DNA from: Prosthecobacter sp.
Lineage (GTDB): Bacteria; Verrucomicrobiota; Verrucomicrobiia; Verrucomicrobiales; Verrucomicrobiaceae
Assembly: GCA_030827515.1 (NCBI GenBank)
Contig: JAUREI010000007.1
Location: 1 to 48,953, forward strand
Length of the DNA: 48,953 bases
Direction: 5' to 3'
Made by a program: the position numbers and the translations under genes. The notes beneath the pieces are model-generated. The model was not told the DNA's origin. It saw only the letters and a program-made list of their open reading frames with translations, and searched no databases. Numbering within the stretch: position 1 is the first letter of the stretch; each line of letters starts with the position of its first letter. Of the stretch, positions 1 to 7,165 are shown one piece after another.

Positions 1-69
1 CCACGCCCATCCGAGCGCCAATAGCAGGATGGCAGCGAGAATCGCGACTGTGATGGACATCTTCTTCAT
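1..69 (-). CDS. Partial exported protein, first gene of the downstream cassette
   Basis: Only the first 23 codons are inside the window. They read MKKMSITVAILAAILLLAL and then GWAW: two lysines followed by a long hydrophobic stretch, a typical signal peptide or N-terminal membrane anchor. The ATG lies 4 bases beyond the crossover point of the attC site at 69-167, so this should be the coding region of the next integron cassette in the array. No function can be given because the body of the protein is outside the window. A second in-frame ATG at codon 4 is an alternative start. Confidence 0.6.
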   Translation of the reverse strand, partial: MKKMSITVAILAAILLLALGWAW

Positions 70-167
70 TCGAACGTCAAAGATGAGACACGGAGGTAGA
101 TGGCGCGGTTCTGGCGCAAGCCAGAACCGTGACAGCTACCGGAGTTGTCTCCATCGCCTTGTTAGGC
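69..167 (-). other. attC recombination site of an integron cassette
   Basis: Read on the minus strand, the site starts with the R'' box GCCTAAC (167-161), which fits RYYYAAC and contains the stop codon of the cassette gene. A 5-base spacer (160-156) follows, then L'' GATGGAGACA (155-146). It pairs with L' TGTCTCATC (90-82) except for one extra unpaired G, the extrahelical base expected in attC. The terminal structure is a perfect 10-bp stem CGGTTCTGGC/GCCAGAACCG (129-120 and 115-106) with a GCAA/TTGC loop, plus an outer GGTAG/CTACC pairing. A 6-base spacer (81-76) leads to the R' core GTT (75-73), followed by CGAA from the next cassette. At about 99 bp the size is normal for attC. Confidence 0.8.
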
Positions 168-561
168 TCCGTTTGTTTTCTTCGATTTAGCTTCAGAATA
201 TGCAATTGGAAGTGAAACAAGCGCCGCCAGAATGAGCAGGACATCCGCCTCCAACCAATATGCCCCATACGGCATCTCGGCGTTTGTTGGGGCGGATAGG
301 GCAGCGAAGACCTTGAAGCCCCCGACAATGCCTATAGCCATTAAGGAAGCCAAAAACCTAGCATGTCGCATCGTATACATCATAAACGCCGGGACGAACC
401 ACAACAACGCGGGCAAGGTATATGGCACGAGAATCTGGAAGAGGCCAGGGATCCGATGTCCTAGGACGAAGAGTGTTTTTAGGCCTTCGAATGCCACCAG
501 AAAGTTGCAGAGGAGAATTCCAGTTAATATATTTTGCTGTTTCATTCTTTGATCTGCCTAA
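75..561 (-). mobile_element. Complete integron gene cassette (487 bp)
   Basis: The cassette starts on the minus strand with TTAGGC just after the G of a GTTAGGC box (562-556) and ends at the G of the GTT core at 75. In a genuine cassette the R' box formed on circularisation is complementary to its own R'' box. Here GTTAGGC at the 5' end is the exact complement of GCCTAAC at 167-161. It holds one ORF, starting 10 bases after the box and ending inside the attC, the usual compact plan. Base composition is visibly AT-richer than the genes from 1083 onward, consistent with recent acquisition. No integrase gene is in the window, so this may belong to an attC cluster lacking integrase or to an array whose integrase is outside. 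Confidence 0.75.
162..545 (-). CDS. Cassette-encoded integral membrane protein, unknown function
   Basis: This 127-residue protein has about four hydrophobic segments (roughly residues 5-27, 33-55, 62-83 and 98-115) with short polar loops and a lysine-rich C-terminus, so it should sit in the inner membrane. The overall plan resembles small four-helix membrane proteins of the DoxX or DUF4345 kind, but no diagnostic motif is visible and I do not assign a family. It is the only gene of the cassette at 75-561. Its TAA stop lies within the attC R'' box, which is characteristic of cassette genes. Expression would depend on a promoter upstream in the array, since the 10 bases between the cassette boundary and ATG leave no room for one. 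Confidence 0.75.
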   Translation of the reverse strand: MKQQNILTGILLCNFLVAFEGLKTLFVLGHRIPGLFQILVPYTLPALLWFVPAFMMYTMRHARFLASLMAIGIVGGFKVFAALSAPTNAEMPYGAYWLEADVLLILAALVSLPIAYSEAKSKKTNGA

Positions 562-672
562 CAGTATAATTCAGCCGCCTTGTGTCCGAACTGTTCGGAC
601 ACACAGAGGCTTTTGCTGGCAAAAGGCCGCCCGTGTGGGCAGACTTCGTACCTGAAATTCTTGCATGAAAAG
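556..672 (-). other. Probable degenerate attC or attI site upstream of the cassette
   Basis: The R' box GTTAGGC (562-556, minus strand) is intact. A 5-base spacer precedes it, and before that lies CTGAATT (574-568). This pairs with AATTTCAG (659-652) apart from one extra T, again an L'/L'' arrangement with an extrahelical base. Between the two arms are strong hairpins, including a near-perfect palindrome TGTGTCCGAAC-T-GTTCGGACACA. The matching R'' box expected near 665-671 does not fit RYYYAAC, so the site is either decayed, an attI, or a coincidental match around the cassette boundary. Confidence 0.4.
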
Positions 673-1041
673 AGGATCTTTCATGCGGGAATTCCCGTCA
701 AGAAAAAGAGGATGGGCTGAAATTTCAGATCCCAGATTTCAAATCTCAGGAGGGTCGCTGAGGGGTCGAATGATGGGTCCGGAGCGCAGGGGGTGAGGAA
801 CGCAATCCGCACCCCGAGAATTCTTATGAAGATGCCTTACGCCCCACATTCGTCAAGCTCTGTTCCCTGGAGGGAACCCCAAGGCCCCGACCCATCCGAT
901 CCTTGCCCTGTGAGTCCCCTCCCCTTCGGAGGCCAGAGGTCTGCATGCCGTGAAGTTCTCCCCAACCCCACGAACTCGCCGCCAGGCAGCCAAAGGCCCT
1001 TTCGGCGCACTCCGTCCCAACCGACAAGCCTCTCCCACCCG
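562..1041. other. Non-coding, palindrome-rich region between cassette array and thiH
   Basis: No convincing gene is seen here on either strand. The left half (570-750) is dense in perfect palindromes: the 23-base repeat near 581-603, CTTTTGC/GCAAAAG near 610-625, a long hairpin with arms 656-670 and 679-693, CGGGAATTCCCG at 686-697, CTGAAATTTCAG at 717-728, and AGATTT-C-AAATCT at 734-746. The right half is GC-rich with small hairpins such as GTTCCC/GGGAAC (862-877) and CCTCC/GGAGG (918-932). I looked for a TPP riboswitch ahead of thiH and for a divergent integrase gene and saw neither. Confidence 0.5.
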
Positions 1042-1069
1042 TTGCGCGCGGCTTGCACGCGCTTATAGT
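1042..1069 (+). promoter_or_regulatory. Predicted promoter of thiH
   Basis: A TTGCGC box (1042-1047) and a TATAGT box (1064-1069) are separated by 16 bases. The -10 box ends only 13 bases before the preferred thiH ATG, so the transcript would have a very short leader. Prediction from spacing and similarity only. Confidence 0.4.
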
Positions 1070-1082
1070 GTTGGTTCCCCTC

Positions 1083-2237
1083 ATGCCCACCGACTTTCTG
1101 CCTGTCCTCGACGCCCTGCCCGGGCGCAAATCGCCGTTGCTGGAGCGATTCTGGGGCCTGCTTGAGGTCAAGACCCCGGCGCAACTGGAGGCGATGGCCC
1201 GCGAGGCGAGTGCCCTGACCCGGCGGCACTTTGGTCGCACGATGCGCCTGTTCGCCCCCCTCTATGTGTCGAACGAGTGCGTCAACAACTGCTCCTACTG
1301 CGGCTTTTCGCGCGACAATCCGAACATCCTGCGCGTGACGCTGAGCATCGAGCAGGTCGTGCGCGAGGCACGCCATCTGGCCGCCCAGGGGTTTCGGAAC
1401 ATTCTGCTGGTGGCCGGCGAGCACCCCAAGTTTGTCAGCGACGGCTATCTGGAGGAATGCATCCGTGCCATCCGCGATTTCATTCCGACGGTGGCGATCG
1501 AGGTCGGGCCGATGGAGGCCCCCGAATATGCGCGCATGGTTGCCGCAGGAGCCGAGGGCCTGGTCGTCTATCAGGAGACTTACGACCGCGAGGTCTATGC
1601 GCAGATGCACACGGCCGGGCCCAAGAAGGATTTTGAGTGGCGCATGGCCTGTCCCGAGCGTGGCCATGAGGGCGGCTTCCGTCGCATCGGCATCGGGGCT
1701 CTGTTCGGCCTGAGCGACTGGCGTCTCGAAGCCCTGCGTCTGGCCGCGCACCTGGAGCACCTGCAGCGGCACTGCTGGAAGGCGAGTTTCACGGTCGCCT
1801 TCCCGCGCCTGAGGCCCGCCGCCGGCGGTTTCCAACCGCTGACCGGCTTTCCCGACTGGGCGCTGGTGCAGACCCTTTGCGCCTTCCGCCTGACCTTCCC
1901 TGAAGCGGGCATCGTGCTGAGCACGCGTGAACCCGCGGCCCTGCGCGACGCCCTGGCGCCGCTGGGAGTCACCAGCATGAGCGCCGGCAGTCACACCGAA
2001 CCCGGCGGTTACACCGGAGCCGGCGCCGAGGACCTGCATCTCACCGTCAAGGGCCGGCGTGTCGACCTGACCGACAAAACCGGGCAGGCCAAGGCCGAGG
2101 GCCAGTTTGGCATCGCCGACACCCGCAGTCCCGCCGAGGTGACCGCCATGCTGCGCAGCCAGGGCCTCGACCCGGTCTGGAAGGACTGGGACAGCGCCAT
2201 CCTCTGCGGCCTGAGCGCGGGCTTGACGACCGCCTGA
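1083..2237 (+). CDS. thiH: 2-iminoacetate synthase ThiH (radical SAM)
   Basis: A radical SAM enzyme that cleaves tyrosine to dehydroglycine (2-iminoacetate) and p-cresol, supplying the C2-N3 unit of the thiamin thiazole in anaerobic-type thiazole synthesis. The cluster-binding CxxxCxxC motif is at Cys66, Cys70 and Cys73 within NECVNNCSYCGF. Further ThiH-like stretches are VAGEHPKF, GPMEAPEYARM and VYQETYDREVY. The 384-residue length agrees with the family (about 370-380). I prefer the ATG at 1083 (MPTDFL) over an in-frame TTG at 1053, because the extension adds a non-conserved stretch and would overlap the predicted promoter. thiS follows 19 bases later, so the two are probably co-transcribed. 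The partner thiazole synthase thiG is not in the window. Confidence 0.95.
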   Translation: MPTDFLPVLDALPGRKSPLLERFWGLLEVKTPAQLEAMAREASALTRRHFGRTMRLFAPLYVSNECVNNCSYCGFSRDNPNILRVTLSIEQVVREARHLAAQGFRNILLVAGEHPKFVSDGYLEECIRAIRDFIPTVAIEVGPMEAPEYARMVAAGAEGLVVYQETYDREVYAQMHTAGPKKDFEWRMACPERGHEGGFRRIGIGALFGLSDWRLEALRLAAHLEHLQRHCWKASFTVAFPRLRPAAGGFQPLTGFPDWALVQTLCAFRLTFPEAGIVLSTREPAALRDALAPLGVTSMSAGSHTEPGGYTGAGAEDLHLTVKGRRVDLTDKTGQAKAEGQFGIADTRSPAEVTAMLRSQGLDPVWKDWDSAILCGLSAGLTTA

Positions 2238-2256
2238 CGCTTTCTTCTGTCGCGCC

Positions 2257-2457
2257 ATGATCATCACCCTCAACGGCGACTCCCGCGAATTCGACGCGCC
2301 CCTGTCGATGACCCGGCTGCTGGAAACGCTCGGCCTGGCCGGCCGTCCCGTGGTGGTCGAGCACAACCGCACCGCCCTGCTGCCGCGCGAGATTGAGTCG
2401 GCCCAGGTGAGCGACGGCGACGTCATCGAGATTGTCCAGATCACGGCCGGCGGCTGA
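2257..2457 (+). CDS. thiS: Sulfur carrier protein ThiS
   Basis: A 66-residue ubiquitin-fold sulfur carrier. It ends in the obligatory Gly-Gly (ITAGG), whose C-terminal carboxylate is adenylated and converted to a thiocarboxylate that donates sulfur to the thiazole ring. The start MIITLNGDSREF and the VxxxRTALLPR stretch are typical of ThiS, and so is the length. It lies directly after thiH on the same strand, which strengthens both assignments. The sulfur source could be the cysteine desulfurase at 18610-19773, but that link is inference. Confidence 0.95.
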   Translation: MIITLNGDSREFDAPLSMTRLLETLGLAGRPVVVEHNRTALLPREIESAQVSDGDVIEIVQITAGG

Positions 2458-2524
2458 GCTGCGACCGGCATTTCCGCGCAGCCCCGCGTTGCAAGCCCGG
2501 GACCCCTGTGGGAGGTTGAACCGA

Positions 2525-3055
2525 ATGACCGACCTGCCCTCCGTCCTGGAACCCCCGTCCGACGCCTTCTTCATGCGCGAGGCCCTGCGCCTCGCCGCCA
2601 AGGCCGCGCGACAGGGGGAAGTGCCCATCGGCGCGGTGATTGTCCATCAGGAACGCGTCATTGCCCGCTCCTGGAACCAGGTCGAGACCCTCAAGGACGC
2701 CACCGCTCATGCCGAGATGCTGGCCCTGACCCAGGCGGAGAGTGCCATGGAGGACTGGCGGCTGACCGACTGCGATCTCTACGTCACCAAGGAGCCCTGC
2801 CCGATGTGCGCGGGCGCCCTGGTGCACTGCCGGGTGCGGCGGGTCATTTTTGGCTGCGGCGATCCCAAGGGTGGCGGCGCCGGCGGCTTCTGGAATCTGC
2901 TGCAGGCCCCCAACCTGAACCATCGTTGCGAAATCACCGCCGGAGTGCTCGCCGAGGAGAGTGTCGCCCTGCTGAAGAGCTTTTTTGCCGAGGCACGCCA
3001 GCGCCGGGCCGATGGCCAGAACCACACGAAGGGAATGATCTTCGACGGGCCGTGA
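2525..3055 (+). CDS. tadA: tRNA-specific adenosine deaminase
   Basis: A zinc-dependent deaminase that converts the wobble adenosine of tRNA-Arg(ACG) to inosine. The cytidine-deaminase-fold signature is complete: HAE with His62 and catalytic Glu64 (TAHAEMLAL), and PCPMC with Cys92 and Cys95. VPIGAVIV in the N-terminal half is also a family hallmark. With the ATG at 2525 the protein has 176 residues, slightly longer than E. coli TadA (167). The open frame extends upstream to 2432 but that part is unlike the family and overlaps thiS, so I reject it. The 67-base gap from thiS suggests loose linkage rather than functional coupling. Confidence 0.92.
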   Translation: MTDLPSVLEPPSDAFFMREALRLAAKAARQGEVPIGAVIVHQERVIARSWNQVETLKDATAHAEMLALTQAESAMEDWRLTDCDLYVTKEPCPMCAGALVHCRVRRVIFGCGDPKGGGAGGFWNLLQAPNLNHRCEITAGVLAEESVALLKSFFAEARQRRADGQNHTKGMIFDGP

Positions 3056-3100
3056 CCGAATCCGCTTGAGCCGTCGCGGCGGCTGGCCCAAGAATGTGGC

Positions 3101-3988
3101 ATGTCCATCCAGGCGGCGTCCGTTCTGAAAGCCTATCTTGAGCAGCGCCGGGCGGCCGGTGCCAGCCATGTGCCGCTGCGCCCGGACAGCCTGGAGCGAC
3201 TGCGCCACTACCGACAGGGCCGACGCACCCGCGCTGCGGAGGTGCGCCGCCTTCTCGAAGAGGAACCCGCCCCGCCCGAACCTCCGGCGAAGGTCGTCAC
3301 CGAGAGCCCCGTTGAAAGGGCCAAGGCCGACCTGGTGATCGCGGTTGAAGGGGCGACCAAGGCTCAAAAGCTTGCCACCCTGGCCGCGCTCGCCGAAGCC
3401 GCGCCGGCGCCCCGCGCGCTCGGCAGTCTGCGCGACACCCTGGTTTTCGCCACCGGCTCGCCCGAGGCCGACCTGATGTTCATCGGCGAAGCCCCGGGCG
3501 CCGAAGAGGAGCGCCAGCGCGAGCCGTTCGTCGGCCCCGCCGGCCAGAAGCTCACCGACATCCTCAGGGCCATGGGGCTGGAGCGTGATCAGGTGTACAT
3601 CACCAACATCTGCAAGTTTCGCCCGGCCATGCCCGATCAGGGCAGTTCGAACCGCGCGCCGACCGGCGAGGAAATGCGCGCCTGTCTGCCGTTCATCCTG
3701 ACCGAGATCGAAATCATCCGTCCCAAGGTCATCATCGCCCTCGGCAAGACCGCCTGCGAGGGGCTCGGCATCGAGGGACCGGTCTCGCGCCTGCGCGGCC
3801 GCTTCTTCGAGGTGCGCGGCATCCCGGCCATGGTGACCTTCCACCCGAGCTTCATCCTGCGCGAGGAACGCCTCACGGGCGGCGGGATCGAGGTGAAACG
3901 CCAGGTCTGGGAGGACATGCTGCAGGTCATGGAGAAATGCGGCCTGCCGATCAGCGCCAAGCAGCGCGGCTTTTTCCAGCGCGGCTGA
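3101..3988 (+). CDS. Uracil-DNA glycosylase superfamily protein, family-4-like, lacking most Fe-S cysteines
   Basis: The C-terminal two thirds is a uracil-DNA glycosylase domain of the family 4/5 type. It has motif GEAPG (residues 129-133), then EEER with [14 protein letters not shown] and TPEE-like [14 protein letters not shown], and the motif-B HPS at 248-250 followed by FILR. The role would be excision of uracil from DNA. Family 4 enzymes carry a [4Fe-4S] cluster held by four cysteines. Here the N-terminal CxxC is absent (that region reads [13 protein letters not shown]), and the third ligand position in the NVLKC-type stretch reads NICKF, with the cysteine two residues off. Only Cys195 (MRACLPF) keeps its place. 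The first 100 residues are a charged, proline-containing extension of unknown role. At 295 residues it is longer than the usual ~200. Confidence 0.85.
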   Translation: MSIQAASVLKAYLEQRRAAGASHVPLRPDSLERLRHYRQGRRTRAAEVRRLLEEEPAPPEPPAKVVTESPVERAKADLVIAVEGATKAQKLATLAALAEAAPAPRALGSLRDTLVFATGSPEADLMFIGEAPGAEEERQREPFVGPAGQKLTDILRAMGLERDQVYITNICKFRPAMPDQGSSNRAPTGEEMRACLPFILTEIEIIRPKVIIALGKTACEGLGIEGPVSRLRGRFFEVRGIPAMVTFHPSFILREERLTGGGIEVKRQVWEDMLQVMEKCGLPISAKQRGFFQRG

Positions 3989-4030
3989 CCGGACCCGGTC
4001 GGCAAGAATGCGCGTGCCGGCTTCGTAGCA

Positions 4031-6436
4031 ATGCCGATGCGCCTCCCCCTGCTCGTGGCCCTTCCCGCCTGCACCGGTCTTGTCGGACCGCTGTGCGCGG
4101 CGCCGTCTGCAGCGGACCTGGACTTCTTTGAGAAGAAGGTGCGGCCCATCCTTGTCGAGCGCTGCTACGAATGCCACTCCGCCGAGGCGGGCAAGAGCAA
4201 GGGCGGCCTGACGGTCGATTCCCAGCCCGCCCTGCTGCAGGGCGGCGACAACGGTCCGGCCCTGGTCGCCGGGGATCCCGACAAGAGCCTGCTCATCACG
4301 GCGGTGCGCTACCACAAGCGCGACCTGCAGATGCCGCCGAAGAGTCCGCTGCCGGCCGCCGAAAAGCGTGTGCTGGAGGATTGGGTCAAGCGAGGTGCCC
4401 CCGACCCGCGCGAGCAGGCGGTCGCCGCTTCCGTCAAGCCCCGCCCGGTCGATGTCGAGCAGGGCCGCCGCCACTGGGCCTTTCAACCGGTCGCCGAAGT
4501 GCCGACTCCCAGGGAGGGGCATCCCATCGACGCCTTCCTGCGCGCCAGACTGAAGGAGAAGGGCCTGGATTTTGCCGCCCCGGCGGAACCCGCCACCTTC
4601 CTGCGCCGCATCACTTTTGACCTGACCGGTCTGCCGCCCACCCCGGAGGAAGTGGTCGCCTTTGTCGCCGACCATGCCGCCGCCCCCGAAGCCGCCGTGC
4701 GCCGGTTGGTCGACCGCCTGCTCGCCTCGCCGCACTACGGTGAAAAATGGGGGCGCCACTGGCTCGATGTCGCCCGCTACGCCGACTCCAACGGCCTCGA
4801 CGAGAACATCGCCCTCGGCACCGCCTGGCGCTACCGCGACTACGTGGTCAACGCCTTCAACCGCGACAAACCCTTCGACCGCTTCCTGACCGAGCAGCTT
4901 GCCGGCGACCTGCTGCCCGCTCGTGACCTGGACGAACGCCACGAGCAGGCCACCGCCACCGCCTTCCTCAACCTCGGCGCCAAGGTGCTGGCCGAGCCCG
5001 ACAAGGAGAAGCTGGCGATGGATGTCATCGACGAGCAGTTGGAGACGACCGGTCGCGCCTTTCTCGGCATGACGCTCGGCTGCGTGCGCTGCCACGACCA
5101 CAAGTTTGATCCGGTCACCCAGGCCGACTACTACGCGCTGGCCGCCATCTTCAAGAGCACGCAGTCGTTCAGCAGCGACACGATGGGCGCGCTGTCGTTG
5201 GCGCACGAAACCCCTCTTGGCGACTTTGAGGCCTTCGCCTCCGTCAAGACCGCGGAACAGGCCCTGGCCGCGAAGAAAAAGGAAGTGTCCGCCGCCCAGG
5301 CCGAAGCCAAGAAATCGCCCGGCAAAACCGCCGAGGCGAAGGTGATGCGTCTGATGGACGAGATGGAGGCGATCGAAAAGAGCCTGCCCGACCTCCCCAC
5401 GGTGCTCGGTGTGCGCGACGGCAGTGTCCAGACCAAGCTCGCCATCCACATCCGCGGCAGCCATCTCAACCTCGGCAAGGAAGTGCCGCGCGGCTTCATC
5501 CAGGTGATGCAGGCGCCGAACGCCCCGGCCCCGGCCTTTCACAAGGACCGCAGTGGCCGCCTGGAACTGGCCCGCTGGCTGACCGATCCCGCCCATCCGC
5601 TCACCGCGCGAGTCATCGTCAACCGCGTCTGGACCTGGCACTTCGGCCGCGGCCTGGTCGCCACCCCGGACAACTTTGGCCTGCTCGGCGAGGCACCCAG
5701 CCATCCCGAACTGCTCGACTGGCTGGCGCGCTGGCTGCCAAACAATGGATGGAGCCTCAAGGACCTGCACCGCCTCATCCTGACCAGCCAAGCCTATCGC
5801 CAGGGGGGACTTGACCGGCAACCGGCGGTGCAGGCCGGCGAGGCCGATCCGGAAAACCGTCTGCTGCACCACTTCCCCACACGCCGGCTCGAGGCCGAGG
5901 AACTGCGCGACAGCCTGCTCGCCGTGGGTGGCCGGCTCGATCTCGACATGGGCGGCAAGACCGTCCCGCTGCGCAACCGCCAGTTCGTCTTCAATCACAC
6001 CTCCAAGGACGCCACCAAGTATGACAGCCAGCGTCGCGCCCTCTATCTGCCGGTCATTCGCAACAATCTGTATGACCTCTTCCAGCAGTTTGACTACCCT
6101 GATCCGGCCGTGTCGACCGGCCAGCGCAACAGCACCATTGTTTCACCGCAGGCCCTGCTGCTGATGAACAGTCCGCTGGCCGCCGAGGCCGCACAGGGTC
6201 TGGCCGGGCGACTGAGCCGCATCGAGGGCCTTGAAGCACGGGTGCGGCGGGCGGTCGCGCTCGCCTACGGTCGCACGGCCCGGCCCGACGACCTGCAGAA
6301 TGCGCGCGACTTCCTCGCCGCCGCCGATGCCGCACTCGCCTCAACGGTGGAGAATCCCGCCAGTCGCGAGCAGCAGGCTTGGAAATTGCTCTGCCAGGCG
6401 TGGATGATGACCAACGAATTCCTGTATCTGCGCTGA
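4031..6436 (+). CDS. Secreted PSCyt1-DUF1549-DUF1553 protein
   Basis: An exported cytochrome-like protein of the type abundant in planctomycetes and Verrucomicrobiota. After a signal peptide (residues 1-24, ending CAAPSA) comes a PSCyt1 cytochrome domain with one heme c motif CYECH (Cys45, Cys48, His49). DUF1549 (about residues 155-360) contains the conserved [11 protein letters not shown] near residue 350. DUF1553 (about 500-780) begins at [23 protein letters not shown]. The molecular function of the family is unknown. A charged helical insertion (about 405-450) separates the two large domains. The gene usually lies beside a DUF1501 gene; here it stands alone and converges on an unrelated gene. 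An ATG six bases downstream is an equally good start. Confidence 0.9.
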   Translation: MPMRLPLLVALPACTGLVGPLCAAPSAADLDFFEKKVRPILVERCYECHSAEAGKSKGGLTVDSQPALLQGGDNGPALVAGDPDKSLLITAVRYHKRDLQMPPKSPLPAAEKRVLEDWVKRGAPDPREQAVAASVKPRPVDVEQGRRHWAFQPVAEVPTPREGHPIDAFLRARLKEKGLDFAAPAEPATFLRRITFDLTGLPPTPEEVVAFVADHAAAPEAAVRRLVDRLLASPHYGEKWGRHWLDVARYADSNGLDENIALGTAWRYRDYVVNAFNRDKPFDRFLTEQLAGDLLPARDLDERHEQATATAFLNLGAKVLAEPDKEKLAMDVIDEQLETTGRAFLGMTLGCVRCHDHKFDPVTQADYYALAAIFKSTQSFSSDTMGALSLAHETPLGDFEAFASVKTAEQALAAKKKEVSAAQAEAKKSPGKTAEAKVMRLMDEMEAIEKSLPDLPTVLGVRDGSVQTKLAIHIRGSHLNLGKEVPRGFIQVMQAPNAPAPAFHKDRSGRLELARWLTDPAHPLTARVIVNRVWTWHFGRGLVATPDNFGLLGEAPSHPELLDWLARWLPNNGWSLKDLHRLILTSQAYRQGGLDRQPAVQAGEADPENRLLHHFPTRRLEAEELRDSLLAVGGRLDLDMGGKTVPLRNRQFVFNHTSKDATKYDSQRRALYLPVIRNNLYDLFQQFDYPDPAVSTGQRNSTIVSPQALLLMNSPLAAEAAQGLAGRLSRIEGLEARVRRAVALAYGRTARPDDLQNARDFLAAADAALASTVENPASREQQAWKLLCQAWMMTNEFLYLR

Positions 6437-6534
6437 AGCGCCCGCTGAGGCCCTCGCGTGTGGATGCCCGGCTCCGGAGGGAACCGTCGCCACGATGAAA
6501 ACAGGTTCCAGTGGCAGAACCGCGGAGCGGGGCT

Positions 6535-7053
6535 TCAGCCCTCGGGATACACCGCCAGGGCCATGACACCCTCTCCGGGCAGCCAGCCGACGACCTCGAC
6601 GCGTTTGGGCGCGCTGCGACCGTCGGCCAGGCCGTGACGCACGGTCTCCACCAGACGCTTCTGCGTTTCCGGATTGACCGTGCCACCAAAGAAACCCGCG
6701 AGATCGGCCAGCACCGGTGCCGGGGCCTGCATGCCCACCACCGTCATCGGCTGAAGGCCCTGACCGCCAGCGGCAATCTGCTCGCGCATGGCCTGCGGGC
6801 TCAGGCTGCCAGGCAGCAGGATCAACCGGCGCAGGCGCGCTTCCGTGGGCGCATGCACCTGGGGCTGGGCGGAGGCCAGGCGTCCGCCCGGCAGCGGGGG
6901 CGGCGGCTTGATGGATTTGGTCGGCTTGAGGAAGCTCGGCCCGGACGGCACCACCGGGGCCTGAAAAAGCAGGCCATCGCCGGTGGGCAGCGGCAGATCC
7001 TCGGCGCGCGCGGCGCAGATGGTCAGGCAGATGATGGCGACTCCTCGGAGCAT
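6535..7053 (-). CDS. Secreted stand-alone POTRA-like protein
   Basis: A 172-residue protein with a short signal peptide (MLRGVAIICLTICAARA) and a proline-rich linker (about residues 30-70). The C-terminal domain has the pattern of the POTRA domain found before the barrel of TpsB/ShlB-type outer-membrane transporters: a beta strand (LQPMTVVGMQ), a helical segment with the FFGGTVNPETQKRLVETVRHGL pattern, and a last strand (VMALAVYPEG). It stops exactly where such a POTRA domain would end and no beta-barrel follows, because the adjacent DNA holds the end of the convergent cytochrome gene. It may be an accessory periplasmic adaptor or the 5' remnant of a truncated transporter gene. Family assignment rests on pattern only. 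Confidence 0.5.
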   Translation of the reverse strand: MLRGVAIICLTICAARAEDLPLPTGDGLLFQAPVVPSGPSFLKPTKSIKPPPPLPGGRLASAQPQVHAPTEARLRRLILLPGSLSPQAMREQIAAGGQGLQPMTVVGMQAPAPVLADLAGFFGGTVNPETQKRLVETVRHGLADGRSAPKRVEVVGWLPGEGVMALAVYPEG

Positions 7054-7057
7054 GGAC

Positions 7058-7084
7058 GGGCCGCGCTTTTAACAAGAGCGGCCC
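7058..7084 (-). promoter_or_regulatory. Hairpin in the 5' leader of the POTRA-like gene
   Basis: The perfect arms GGGCCGC (7058-7064) and GCGGCCC (7078-7084) lie with their inner end 4 bases from the ATG of the POTRA-like gene. The hairpin could block or position ribosome entry. There is no other clear ribosome binding site. Confidence 0.35.
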
Positions 7085-7095
7085 CGCCCGACAAG

Positions 7096-7135
7096 AAAAA
7101 AATGCGCCGGGGGCCCGGAGATGAAGGATCCGGCG
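7096..7135 (-). terminator. Predicted intrinsic terminator after the FAD oxidoreductase gene
   Basis: On the minus strand CGCCGG (7135-7130) pairs with CCGGCG (7110-7105), with further GC pairing possible in the loop. A run of seven T follows (7102-7096). It lies 30 bases beyond the stop of the FAD oxidoreductase gene, in the right orientation to end its transcript before the POTRA-like gene. Confidence 0.55.
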
Positions 7136-7165
7136 TCCCCGGGGGTGCCCCCAGCCCGGCGTTTC

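Noticed and set aside
700-1050. Possible integrase gene divergent from the cassette
   Set aside because: No frame of sufficient length and no tyrosine-recombinase motif is present in this stretch.
750-1082. Possible TPP riboswitch ahead of thiH
   Set aside because: I could not find the conserved CTGAGA and ACC-TGATCTGG-like blocks or the two-arm layout; the region shows only small GC hairpins.
837-2471. Long open frame (544 codons) on the minus strand across thiH
   Set aside because: It is antisense to a clear ThiH and results from high GC at third positions; the translation is low-complexity Gly/Ala/Arg/Gln with no domain.
2441-5998. Very long open frame (1185 codons) on the minus strand over tadA, the UDG gene and the cytochrome gene
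   Set aside because: It is antisense to three recognisable proteins and has a biased, motif-free composition typical of GC-rich shadow frames.
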